Shown in pieces: positions 17,171 to 24,516 of a stretch of 64,000 bases of DNA. Made by a program: the position numbers and the translations under genes. The stretch comes from Chloroflexota bacterium (lineage in GTDB: Bacteria > Chloroflexota > Anaerolineae > Aggregatilineales > J027): positions 167,602 through 231,601 of the forward strand of contig JABFGB010000002.1 of the NCBI GenBank assembly GCA_013112715.1, in the 5' to 3' direction. Every line of letters starts with the position of its first letter. Positions within the stretch are counted from its first letter, which is position 1. The notes under the pieces are model-generated. The model did no database searches and was not told the DNA's origin. It was given only the letters and a program-made list of their open reading frames with translations.

Positions 17171-18091
17171 TTAGTCCTCGATTTCTAGGCCGGGTTCTTC
17201 ATCCTCTTCTAAGATTTCTAGGCCGTCCAGTTCTAAATCGCGGAATTCGTTATAGATGAATTGCAGGGCGGTGCGGACCCGCTGCTGTACCATTTCGAGT
17301 TCGCTTTCGAGAGGGGCGGGGAAAAGGGCCAATAACTCGTGGACAACCAGCGCGGTTTCGGAAAGAGACCGCTGTGATTTATAGAGACTGCGTACCCGGC
17401 GGCGGGCCAAACGCAAAAATTCGGAAATCGGCTCGGTGGCTTCTTTATCGGTGACATCGCCATGACCGGGAATGATAACGTCGGCGGGAAAACGGGGGCG
17501 GCGCAAAATGCTTAGGCTTTCGAGCCATTCTTTGCTGTGGTCGCTGTTGACAAAGGGGGGTGTTCCTACGACGACGCTATCGCCAGTAAAAATCACGCCG
17601 CGTTCAGGCCAATGCACCCAAAGGGAGCCTTTGGTAGGGCCGGGGTGGGCATAGAGATAAAGGGCCGGTTTGCCAAAATGCAGGACGGCCTGATGGGTGA
17701 AGGTGATATTCGGCAAGAGGAGTTGGGCCGAGCCAAAACCGGACATCTCACCGGGGTCACGGGTCAAGGCATTGACGACACTCCCGGCATAGGATCCCGG
17801 TAGGCTGCTCATGGCGGTGTGGGTGGCGGCATGGGCGATTAACAAAGGAGGCTGAAACCAGAATGGCCCTAACAGCCGATCTCGATAGGAATCGGTCATG
17901 ATGACGGCCCGAATTGGCAGATGGGTTTGTTCACGCAGGAAGTTTTTCCAGCGGCGGGCATCTTCCGGGAAGGGGGGAGCGTCAATCAGTACCAACCCCT
18001 CGTCGGTCAGAATTGCGCCTACATTTCCCCCTCGAAAACCAGTCTCAACAAATACGCCGGGTACGATCTCCTGCACTACTATTCTCTCCAA
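17171..18091 (-). CDS. Metallo-beta-lactamase-fold protein with degenerate metal site
   Basis: 306 residues with the fold's landmarks: GGNVGAILTDEGLVLIDAPP (strands and Asp turn), HPGPTKGSLWVHWPERGVIFTGDSV (the conserved Asp-bearing GDSV turn) and IIPGHGDVTD. The normal HxHxDH metal motif should follow AVIM but reads TDSYRDR, so both leading histidines and the last one are absent. Hydrolase activity is therefore doubtful, though the later His and Asp ligand positions remain. The C-terminal 90 residues are helical and end in a strongly acidic tail. Last gene of the minus-strand operon, 3 bases after the DUF1152 gene. It may be a binding or structural relative of the enzymes. Confidence 0.75.
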   Translation of the reverse strand: MERIVVQEIVPGVFVETGFRGGNVGAILTDEGLVLIDAPPFPEDARRWKNFLREQTHLPIRAVIMTDSYRDRLLGPFWFQPPLLIAHAATHTAMSSLPGSYAGSVVNALTRDPGEMSGFGSAQLLLPNITFTHQAVLHFGKPALYLYAHPGPTKGSLWVHWPERGVIFTGDSVVVGTPPFVNSDHSKEWLESLSILRRPRFPADVIIPGHGDVTDKEATEPISEFLRLARRRVRSLYKSQRSLSETALVVHELLALFPAPLESELEMVQQRVRTALQFIYNEFRDLELDGLEILEEDEEPGLEIED

Positions 18092-18094
18092 ACA

Positions 18095-19054
18095 TTAGGG
18101 CAGCGGGATTTTGAAATAGCGCCGTCGCTGAATGACCCCGCTGGCAACAGTGAACATACGGAACACATCAATGAAGGTATCCGTCGTGCCTAATTGTGGC
18201 AGAAAAACATTACGTTCCGCAACCGCTGCTAGATCAAAAAACCAATAAATGGGCATGAGGGGCGAAATCCAGAGCTTGCTGCCGCTGTCTTCGGTACGCT
18301 TGGTGAGATGATAATTGCCATATTCACCGCGCACGGCAGAGATGACTGAGGAGCTAATTACACTGGGGTCTTGGTGAGGTTTACCCTGTACATATAAAGT
18401 TGCATCCTCGTAGAGTTGGTAACTTTCCATCGCCTTGACGAGCGAACATGAGCCGTAAAAGGCATTCGCTTGGGTCAATTCGGCAATGTTTTCAAGGATG
18501 TGGGCGTAGGTGATGGCTAATTCTGCGCCAAACCCGACACAGACTTGGATTTTGAGCGGAATTTCTTTTAGGGCGTTGACGGCATAGAGCGAGGTTGAAT
18601 CTTCCAACGGCGTGCCGAGTTCGGATTCATCGCCAAAGATGAGGCTGTCCACGCCGCCGTCTATCAATAAAATGCCATCTATATTGAGGTGTTTGATGAG
18701 GGCGCGGTAATTTTCTAGCAGGGGGCGCACACCCGTTTTGGCAAATAACCAGATGGGTACATCCTCACCACGTTTGAGTTTGAACCACTCGGAAAGGTAG
18801 CCTTCGGGGTAGTAGATATGAAAACCTTCGACCTCGCCCTGTACGCCGATGCAGGTGTCGGTTAACCATTCGCCGTGTTTGAGGGCCATCACATCGGTAA
18901 AGCTGTAGCTGGCAAGGTGGACATTTTGCCCAAATTTCTTGAGTTCAAAATAGATGGGCAGGCCGCTGAAAATATCAAATCCGCCACCCATACCAGCGAT
19001 TAGGAGGTTTTTGCACTTCAAGAGTTGCTCGTAGATGGGGAGGTTGAGTTGCAT
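18095..19054 (-). CDS. DUF1152 family protein
   Basis: 319 residues. The N-terminus LLIAGMGGGFDIFSGLPIYFEL is the signature of DUF1152, a family of unknown function with a glycine-rich nucleotide-binding-like loop. A second conserved block, GILLIDGGVDSLIFGDESELG, and CVGFGAELAITYAHILENI also fit. The ATG at 19054 is chosen because family homology begins five residues later and an earlier start would run through the upstream gene. Operon member between the DUF4304 and MBL-fold genes. Cytoplasmic; the reaction is not known for the family. Confidence 0.75.
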   Translation of the reverse strand: MQLNLPIYEQLLKCKNLLIAGMGGGFDIFSGLPIYFELKKFGQNVHLASYSFTDVMALKHGEWLTDTCIGVQGEVEGFHIYYPEGYLSEWFKLKRGEDVPIWLFAKTGVRPLLENYRALIKHLNIDGILLIDGGVDSLIFGDESELGTPLEDSTSLYAVNALKEIPLKIQVCVGFGAELAITYAHILENIAELTQANAFYGSCSLVKAMESYQLYEDATLYVQGKPHQDPSVISSSVISAVRGEYGNYHLTKRTEDSGSKLWISPLMPIYWFFDLAAVAERNVFLPQLGTTDTFIDVFRMFTVASGVIQRRRYFKIPLP

Positions 19055-19065
19055 ATGCGGTGGAC

Positions 19066-19758
19066 CTATTGTGTGTCTAGTGAAATGCCAAGTCGTTGCG
19101 CGAGTTGGCGGGCATATTCTTTTTGGGCCGGATTCCAGTGCTTCGAAAGGATGTTGTATTCTTCTTGCATATACCGTTTGGCAGTCTCTAAGTCGCCTTG
19201 TTTTGCCAGTATGATGACGGCGACGCGATGTAACCAGAACACATGCCAATCATTTTCAAGATCAGGCGAGTTATTTTCAATTTTTGTCCAGTGACCTAAG
19301 ATGGCCGCACGGGAATTGTACTCATCCAGATAAGGTTGCCCATATCTTTGTAGTAAAGTCGTGATTTCGGCGCCTATTGCTTGTGTATCCTCTCCAATGC
19401 GCCACCAACGAGATTTGGCGTCATAATACTGTAAAGGGTCATATCCCCTGACAATTAGCTCATCAAGGCGCATACGGAAGTCCCCATCATACTCTTTGAC
19501 ATGCCGATCTCTTGGGGGCGGCGATTCAAAGCGCACTTCCTCCACTTCTCGGATGTAGACACTCAAATTGACCGTAAATAGGCCGTGTATGGAGGAAAAA
19601 TAGGGCGCGGCTTGGAGGTTGATGACTTGAATGAGACCCGGTTCGGTTTCTCGATTGTAGGTATGCCCGAATTTTCGATAGCCGATTGTTTTGAGGTACT
19701 TATGCACCTCCGCCGCGATTTCATCCATATAAATTGCCAATGCCGTTTTTTTCGCCAT
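19066..19758 (-). CDS. DUF4304 domain protein
   Basis: 230 residues. The first 120 match DUF4304 (KYLKTIGYRKFGHTYNRE, then IQVINLQ and FTVNLSVYI), a family often found near polymorphic-toxin immunity genes but of unproven function. The C-terminal part is helical, with a short TPR-like segment (LAKQGDLETAKRYMQEEYNIL). It lies 9 bases after AlaX and 11 before DUF1152 in the same operon. No toxin partner is visible. Cytoplasmic by lack of signal. Confidence 0.65.
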   Translation of the reverse strand: MAKKTALAIYMDEIAAEVHKYLKTIGYRKFGHTYNRETEPGLIQVINLQAAPYFSSIHGLFTVNLSVYIREVEEVRFESPPPRDRHVKEYDGDFRMRLDELIVRGYDPLQYYDAKSRWWRIGEDTQAIGAEITTLLQRYGQPYLDEYNSRAAILGHWTKIENNSPDLENDWHVFWLHRVAVIILAKQGDLETAKRYMQEEYNILSKHWNPAQKEYARQLAQRLGISLDTQ

Positions 19759-19767
19759 AGTGCCCGA

Positions 19768-20982
19768 TCAGTTTATTTGGATTTCGGACAGTACGGCCTC
19801 GATTTTTTCATGGGTAGCAGGGACACCGCCGCCTTGTGCCAGATTGGGACGACCCCCGCCGCGCTCTGAACCTAATTGGGAGAGGGCTTGTTTCAAGAGA
19901 GGCACGACATCCAAATTGACATCTTCGGAACGGGCAAAGACCAGATGGGATTTTTCGCCTGCCAAGCCCAACAATACGACCACGCCGCGATGATTGCTGG
20001 TCAGTTGGCTGGCAAGCTGCTGCAATTCATTGGAGGGGCGGTCTTCAAAAACCTGTTGGATGATCGTTGGGGTGCGGCCTTCGCTGTAGGCGTGATTCCA
20101 GAGGGCCTCCACTTCATAACCAATCAATTGTTCGCGGGCAGCTTTGAGGGCACGGCTGAGGTCTTTATTTTCATCACGCAGCTTGCCCAAGACATCCGGC
20201 AAATTGGCATAACCAGTGGTGAATTGGGCCGCGAGGTCGTTGAGGAGATTATTTTTATCACGGTAGTCGGCAAGGGCGCGGTCTCCACAGCGGAACTCAA
20301 TGCGGGTGGTATCGGCTTTTTTATCGGCACGGAGGACTTTAATCAGGCCAATTTCGGCGGTATGGGCGACGTGTGTGCCACCGCAGGCTGTTAAATCAAA
20401 GCCGCCAATATCTACGACACGCACCGCCCCGGTCACTTTTTCGGAGATTTTTCGCAAAGGCAGGTTGGCTAATTCATCAGGTTCGGGAAACCACGACCAG
20501 ACAGGCCGATTTTCGCTCACGATTTGATTGGCTAGGCTCTCGGCGGCATCAATTTTGGCAGGGGTCAGGTCGCCGCGATTGAGGTCAATGGTCACGCTGT
20601 TTTCGCTAAGGTGAAAGCCGATGGTTTCCGCGCCCGCCACTTCGATAAAAGCACGGGTCAAAATGTGCTGACCGCTATGATGACGCATGTGGTCGAAGCG
20701 GCGTACCCAATTGACACGCCCCTGCACGGTTTCGGCATCGAGGGGGCTTTCGGTGACGTGCAGCACGACATCGCCTTCGACGGCAACATCTAATACGGGG
20801 ACGGCGTTGAGGGTGCCGACATCGAAGGGCTGGCCGCCACTGGTGGGATAGAAGGCGCTGCGGGTGAGAGCGACGGCGGGTTGACCGTTCAACTCGGTAC
20901 GATCAACCACCTCAGCGTCGAAATTGAGCAAATAGGAGTCGTGATAATAAAGGCGTTCGGTTTTAGCGGGTTTAGGGGACAT
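19768..20982 (-). CDS. alaX: Alanyl-tRNA editing protein AlaX (long form)
   Basis: 404 residues. The N-terminal half is the editing domain related to AlaRS (AFYPTSGGQPFDVG; zinc ligands in RHHSGQHIL at about 100-108 and CGGTHVAHT). The C-terminal part carries the coiled coil and DHHA1-type glycine motif (GGGRPNLAQGGG). It hydrolyses Ser-tRNA(Ala), and possibly Gly-tRNA(Ala), to prevent mistranslation. The ATG at 20982 has GAGG nine bases upstream and overlaps the XdhC stop by 11 bases; the frame extends 33 codons farther upstream, but that part lacks family similarity. No aminoacylation domain, so it is a free-standing editor. Confidence 0.88.
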   Translation of the reverse strand: MSPKPAKTERLYYHDSYLLNFDAEVVDRTELNGQPAVALTRSAFYPTSGGQPFDVGTLNAVPVLDVAVEGDVVLHVTESPLDAETVQGRVNWVRRFDHMRHHSGQHILTRAFIEVAGAETIGFHLSENSVTIDLNRGDLTPAKIDAAESLANQIVSENRPVWSWFPEPDELANLPLRKISEKVTGAVRVVDIGGFDLTACGGTHVAHTAEIGLIKVLRADKKADTTRIEFRCGDRALADYRDKNNLLNDLAAQFTTGYANLPDVLGKLRDENKDLSRALKAAREQLIGYEVEALWNHAYSEGRTPTIIQQVFEDRPSNELQQLASQLTSNHRGVVVLLGLAGEKSHLVFARSEDVNLDVVPLLKQALSQLGSERGGGRPNLAQGGGVPATHEKIEAVLSEIQIN

Positions 20983-21760
20983 TGGTTCCTCGATAGTGTT
21001 GGATAATTTCAGCCATGATGCTGACGGCGATTTCCTGCGGCGTCTCGGCGGCAATGTCGAGGCCGATGGGGGAGTGGACACGCTTCACGGCCTCCTCGGA
21101 TACCCCTTGCTCCAACAAGGCTTTTTCGGTGAGCGCCCAACGCCGCTTTGAGCCGATTAAGCCGATGTAGGCGGCTTGGCTTTGCAACAGCGGGGGGAAT
21201 AATTGGATGTCCACTGGCAGGCCACGTGTGACGGCGGCAATGAAGGTGCGCTGGCCGATTTCGATTTGTTGCAAGAGGGCGGCGGGAGCGATGGGATAAT
21301 AGCCGTCCATGCCGGGAATAGCTTCGGGGGTGCAGAGTTCGGCGCGATCATCACTGACCACTACGCGGAAACCCGACCATTTGGCTAATTGGGCCAACGC
21401 CTTGCCGACATGTCCACAGCCAATGACGACGATGGTGGGGGAAAAGCCGATGGGTTCTACGAATATTTCAACAGTGCCGCCGCAGATGCCGGGGTCGCCT
21501 TGTGCCAGATCGGTCAGGCGATAGGTTAGCATTTTGGTGTCACCGGAGCGCATGACGGCTTGGGCTTCTTCGACGACTTGCGATTCCATCAGGCCGCCAC
21601 CAATCGTGCCGACGATGGTTTTGTCGGGCCAGATGAGCATCTTGCTACCCGCTTGACGAGGGACAGAACCCTGTGTGCGGATGACGGTGGCAAGGGCGGC
21701 GATTTTGCCCTCCTGCTCGGCTTGGAGGAGGGCTTCATAGACGGCGGGTGCTTCACTCAT
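20972..21760 (-). CDS. xdhC: XdhC-family molybdenum hydroxylase maturation factor
   Basis: 262 residues with both XdhC domains: an N-terminal part (LATVIRTQGSVPRQAGSKM, GTIGGGLMESQV, CGGTVEIFVEP) and a C-terminal Rossmann-like part (IVVIGCGHVGKALA, IGSKRR, HSPIGLDIAAETPQEIAVSIMAEI). The family binds molybdopterin cofactor, helps sulfurate it and inserts it into xanthine-dehydrogenase-type enzymes. The obvious client is the XdhD-like hydroxylase at 24517-27516, 3 kb upstream on the same strand but in another transcription unit. It overlaps alaX by 11 bases. Confidence 0.9.
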   Translation of the reverse strand: MSEAPAVYEALLQAEQEGKIAALATVIRTQGSVPRQAGSKMLIWPDKTIVGTIGGGLMESQVVEEAQAVMRSGDTKMLTYRLTDLAQGDPGICGGTVEIFVEPIGFSPTIVVIGCGHVGKALAQLAKWSGFRVVVSDDRAELCTPEAIPGMDGYYPIAPAALLQQIEIGQRTFIAAVTRGLPVDIQLFPPLLQSQAAYIGLIGSKRRWALTEKALLEQGVSEEAVKRVHSPIGLDIAAETPQEIAVSIMAEIIQHYRGTNVP

Positions 21761-21763
21761 AGT

Positions 21764-22264
21764 TTACGATTTTTTCCATTTACGTATCTCTTTGTTCGCC
21801 CAATTATAATGGCTCGAGGTGCATGAGCCGATATACGAAACGAAGGGCAGTTTCTTTGTCCACTTATAATACCCCGGCGTGAACATTTCTTCCGCTGACA
21901 TTTCACCAATGGTCTCTAACATACGACGATGGGAGGCATGAAAATCACCTAATACCTCCTCTAAGGTGCGCTCGTGGTGCTGCTCGTAGATGCGCTGGTT
22001 GAGTTGGGGGAGTTGCTGCCAATTAAATTCTGCGGAGGGAGTTTTGGGGATATCGCCGCGTTTGCCAGTCGTGTACCAATCCAAGACCATTTGCTGCCAT
22101 GCAAAAAGATGGGCCAAGATGTCTTTGACCGACCATTCACCACACACCCCGGCGTCTTCCATTTCGCTTCTATCCACACGGGCAAGGGTTTTTTGTAGGG
22201 CGTCCCATTCCTTTTGAATGAGGACAAACAATTCCTCTTTGGTGGTGAGATTTTTGACCGACAT
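21764..22264 (-). CDS. ClbS/DfsB family four-helix protein
   Basis: 166 residues. CGEWSVKDILAHLFAWQQMVLDWY and FPF/LPFVSYIGSCTSSHYNWANKEIRKW match the ClbS/DfsB branch of the DinB-like four-helix bundle superfamily. ClbS protects DNA from colibactin in its producer by opening the cyclopropane; most members have no known substrate. A His in ILAHLFAW is present. Probably the first gene of the operon continuing into xdhC (3-base gap). Confidence 0.75.
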   Translation of the reverse strand: MSVKNLTTKEELFVLIQKEWDALQKTLARVDRSEMEDAGVCGEWSVKDILAHLFAWQQMVLDWYTTGKRGDIPKTPSAEFNWQQLPQLNQRIYEQHHERTLEEVLGDFHASHRRMLETIGEMSAEEMFTPGYYKWTKKLPFVSYIGSCTSSHYNWANKEIRKWKKS

Positions 22265-22339
22265 GCCGCGCCTCCATTATTTGTGAAATATGGAACAATA
22301 GAAGAATTATAACATATGTTCTATAAGGTCGGCAAAGGG

Positions 22340-22651
22340 CTACTCACAATAGAATGCACCTTTTTTGTCGAATAGGCGGGCAAAACCGGAGTAGGGAGCA
22401 AGGGGGATGAGGTCGAAGGTGATAAGGCCTTCGCGTACCAGTGGCAAGGTATCCAAAGATGCTTGGGCTTCGTCTAGGGTAGCGCATTCCAAGATTAGCA
22501 CGGCGGTGTGTTCGTCGGGGCGGAAATATAATTCGCGGATGATTCCGGCTTGCTGCAATTCCCATGCGCGGGCGGCTTCGGCTTTTAGGAATGGCTTAAA
22601 TTGGTCGGGGGTGAGGCCGGGGGTTTCTTTTTCAAGGGCTAGGATTTTCAT
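22340..22651 (-). CDS. Small ferredoxin-fold (YciI/muconolactone-isomerase-like) protein
   Basis: 103 residues with the beta-alpha-beta rhythm of dimeric alpha-beta barrel proteins: MKILALEKETPG, an FLKAEAARAWELQQAGII helix, RELYFRPDEHTAVLILEC strands, a DEAQASLDTLPLV helix and LITFDLIPLAPYSGFARLF. Such small proteins include muconolactone isomerase and YciI relatives. No catalytic residues point to a reaction. Nine bases downstream of the DUF4177-like gene, so probably cotranscribed. Confidence 0.6.
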   Translation of the reverse strand: MKILALEKETPGLTPDQFKPFLKAEAARAWELQQAGIIRELYFRPDEHTAVLILECATLDEAQASLDTLPLVREGLITFDLIPLAPYSGFARLFDKKGAFYCE

Positions 22652-22660
22652 ACAGCATTT

Positions 22661-22900
22661 CTAAGATAGTGGTCGCCTAAAATAAGCTGTAATTAGACTC
22701 GTTTCACCAATATTTTTTACAACTATCATCTCCCAACCTTCTGTACCCAGTTGAGCAACTGTCTGCCAAAAAACAATTCTGCTTTTGTCCTTCAGCTTAT
22801 CATAGCGATGTACTTGATGGTTTCCATCTGATCTATAAATTACAACGGAAACGCTACCGTTAAAATCACCAACTTCGCAATACTCCCATTTTTGAACCAT
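22661..22900 (-). CDS. DUF4177-like small protein
   Basis: 79 residues. The ends VQKWEYCEV and LGTEGWEMIVV match the short DUF4177 pattern (KWEY...LG.EGWE), a small beta-rich family of unknown function. The middle, with RSDGNHQVHRYDKLKDKSR, is less typical. Its upstream region to 22997 is short and holds no clear promoter. Cytoplasmic. Confidence 0.6.
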   Translation of the reverse strand: MVQKWEYCEVGDFNGSVSVVIYRSDGNHQVHRYDKLKDKSRIVFWQTVAQLGTEGWEMIVVKNIGETSLITAYFRRPLS

Positions 22901-22997
22901 ATGCTATCCGCTTTATGGGGTCAAAATTCCCCTACTATTATCCTTGATCAAATTATTATATCAGAAACCCTTGATATCCCATTTGGGATGTAATGCC

Positions 22998-23795
22998 TCA
23001 ATAAGATTGAGGAGGTTCGGTGAGTGAGGTCTCAATCAGTTTATCGGCGGCAAGGAGGGCGTCTTTGATTTGGGTGTTGCGGATGAGGCCGCGAAACAAA
23101 ATGGCGGTGGGGGTGCTGCCAAAAGCCATAAATGCGGATTTTATGTCGTCAGAGAATTGTGACCAATCACCTTCCACTACTTGGTTGATGGCGTTATCTA
23201 CTGAGGCTGCACCTGCAAAGGGGTCGTAATTGACAAAGGGGATATGCACCGGAAGCAAATATAAAACGGCCTGCCCATTGACCAGACTAATCCGGATGAC
23301 GGGGAAATCAATCGCCATTTGGGACATGGGATCGAGGAAGATGCCGCCATACAGCATTTCGTTGTTGACCATGACGACAAATGAATGGATGTAGAGGGCG
23401 TTTTCTAGCGGGTTGCCCCAACCCAAACTTTCTTTGAGGTCAATCAGGCTACGCACGCCTTCTTTATCACTGATGGGTAGGACTTCGATCAGGCGGGTGG
23501 TGGCGTCGGGGGTTAGGGTAATGGCCTGCCATGTCCAATCGTAGGATTCGATTTCCTCTAGGCCGATGACAAAGAGGGGGTTCGATTTATCGGCGGCGTT
23601 GAGGTTGGGTTGGGCGGTGATGTATTTGTAGCCGAGTTGGAGGTCATGCCAATCTTGATTGAGGATGAGGAGTTGGAATTGGGGCATGGTGTCGGCTTGC
23701 GCTTGGGTTTTGGATGGCAGGACCAGTAGAGTCGCGCAAATTAATAGGGCAATGGTGAAAGCATAAGAACGAGAGCCATTTTGAGAAAATCGCAT
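22998..23795 (-). CDS. Secreted hypothetical protein
   Basis: 265 residues with a clean signal peptide (basic start, hydrophobic core, cleavage after TQA near 32). The mature part has no family I recognise; it is mixed alpha/beta with a long hydrophobic strand region (SFVVMVNNEMLYGGIFLDP, then VLYLLPVHIPFVNYD). No lipobox, no second membrane helix. Probably released or periplasmic. Monocistronic, with a family A repeat just upstream of its promoter region. Confidence 0.55.
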   Translation of the reverse strand: MRFSQNGSRSYAFTIALLICATLLVLPSKTQAQADTMPQFQLLILNQDWHDLQLGYKYITAQPNLNAADKSNPLFVIGLEEIESYDWTWQAITLTPDATTRLIEVLPISDKEGVRSLIDLKESLGWGNPLENALYIHSFVVMVNNEMLYGGIFLDPMSQMAIDFPVIRISLVNGQAVLYLLPVHIPFVNYDPFAGAASVDNAINQVVEGDWSQFSDDIKSAFMAFGSTPTAILFRGLIRNTQIKDALLAADKLIETSLTEPPQSY

Positions 23796-23868
23796 GTTCC
23801 CCTCCGAAGTTTTTCTTTCACCTTAAGACGCCGCTCAACCTGTGTAGGTTTCCATTTACATCAATCAA

Positions 23869-23899
23869 CACGGGGCTAAAGCCGCCGTGCTGAATCTAG
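23869..23899. repeat. Short palindromic repeat, family A copy 2
   Basis: A consensus copy: CACGG arm, GGC-TAAA-GCC inner hairpin, CCGTG arm, then CTGAATCTAG. It lies between the DUF4926 stop and the upstream side of the secreted hypothetical gene. Confidence 0.72.
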
Positions 23900-23932
23900 C
23901 CTGAAATACTCCACTGTACGGCCCTATAAGTT

Positions 23933-24160
23933 TCACCGATTTAGCACCCGTGCGCTGGCGATTTCACCGGATGCTATGGGTCGAATCTGGTCGGGGGCAA
24001 GGGGTATGATGGCGACGGTTTTGCCTTCTAGGGTGAAAAACTCTACTGTGTATTCGCGCCCACTGGGGTGGACATCTACGACTGTCCCCAGATCACCCGC
24101 TTGCAGGCGGTATTCAGGGATATCGCTGGTTAGTACGATCTCATCTAGCTCTTTAATCAT
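23933..24160 (-). CDS. DUF4926 domain protein, possible antitoxin
   Basis: 75 residues matching DUF4926 along its length: KELDEIVLTSDIPEYRL, GDLGTVVDVHPSGREYTVEF and VAIIPLAPDQIRPI. A small SH3-like beta barrel is expected. It lies 4 bases downstream of the DUF6883 protein, a pairing I know from other genomes; such pairs look like toxin-antitoxin or regulatory couples, but neither role is proven. Last gene of the unit that begins with the XdhD-like hydroxylase. Confidence 0.7.
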   Translation of the reverse strand: MIKELDEIVLTSDIPEYRLQAGDLGTVVDVHPSGREYTVEFFTLEGKTVAIIPLAPDQIRPIASGEIASARVLNR

Positions 24161-24164
24161 ACCT

Positions 24165-24509
24165 TTACTCCTCTTCGTCTAACGGATAGGCGCTAATTAA
24201 ACGTGGTATATCCGCCTCATAATCAATCGCCCATACCACCCGAACTCGTGGTCTCCGTCCTAATGGGGTTTCTAATTCCCCCTCCACTACATAATGTACG
24301 CCAAAACGGGTGTCTTGTGTGGTCGTTACTTCATGGATTTGGGCATGTTGACTTAATGCTTGGGCTAAAACTTCCCATTCGTCCTGTGAAAACCCGAAAT
24401 GCTTGAAGAACACTGCTTTATGTTTTCCGGTCTTATGAGTATCTGAAAGAAGATACTCCGTAATTTTTGCCTTTGGTACAAGCAGGTTCTCCAAGTGGGG
24501 AAGTTTCAT
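24165..24509 (-). CDS. DUF6883 domain protein, possible toxin partner
   Basis: 114 residues. The ATG at 24509 is chosen because the family block starts right there (LPHLENLLVPKAKITEYLLS, then HKAVFFKHFGFS). The C-terminal half (TRFGVHYVVEGELETP, RVRVVWAI, PRLISAYPL) also fits DUF6883. It begins 7 bases after the stop of the XdhD-like gene and is followed within 4 bases by DUF4926. No catalytic residues are established for the family. The toxin idea rests on gene pairing only. Confidence 0.65.
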   Translation of the reverse strand: MKLPHLENLLVPKAKITEYLLSDTHKTGKHKAVFFKHFGFSQDEWEVLAQALSQHAQIHEVTTTQDTRFGVHYVVEGELETPLGRRPRVRVVWAIDYEADIPRLISAYPLDEEE

Positions 24510-24516
24510 GGCTATC

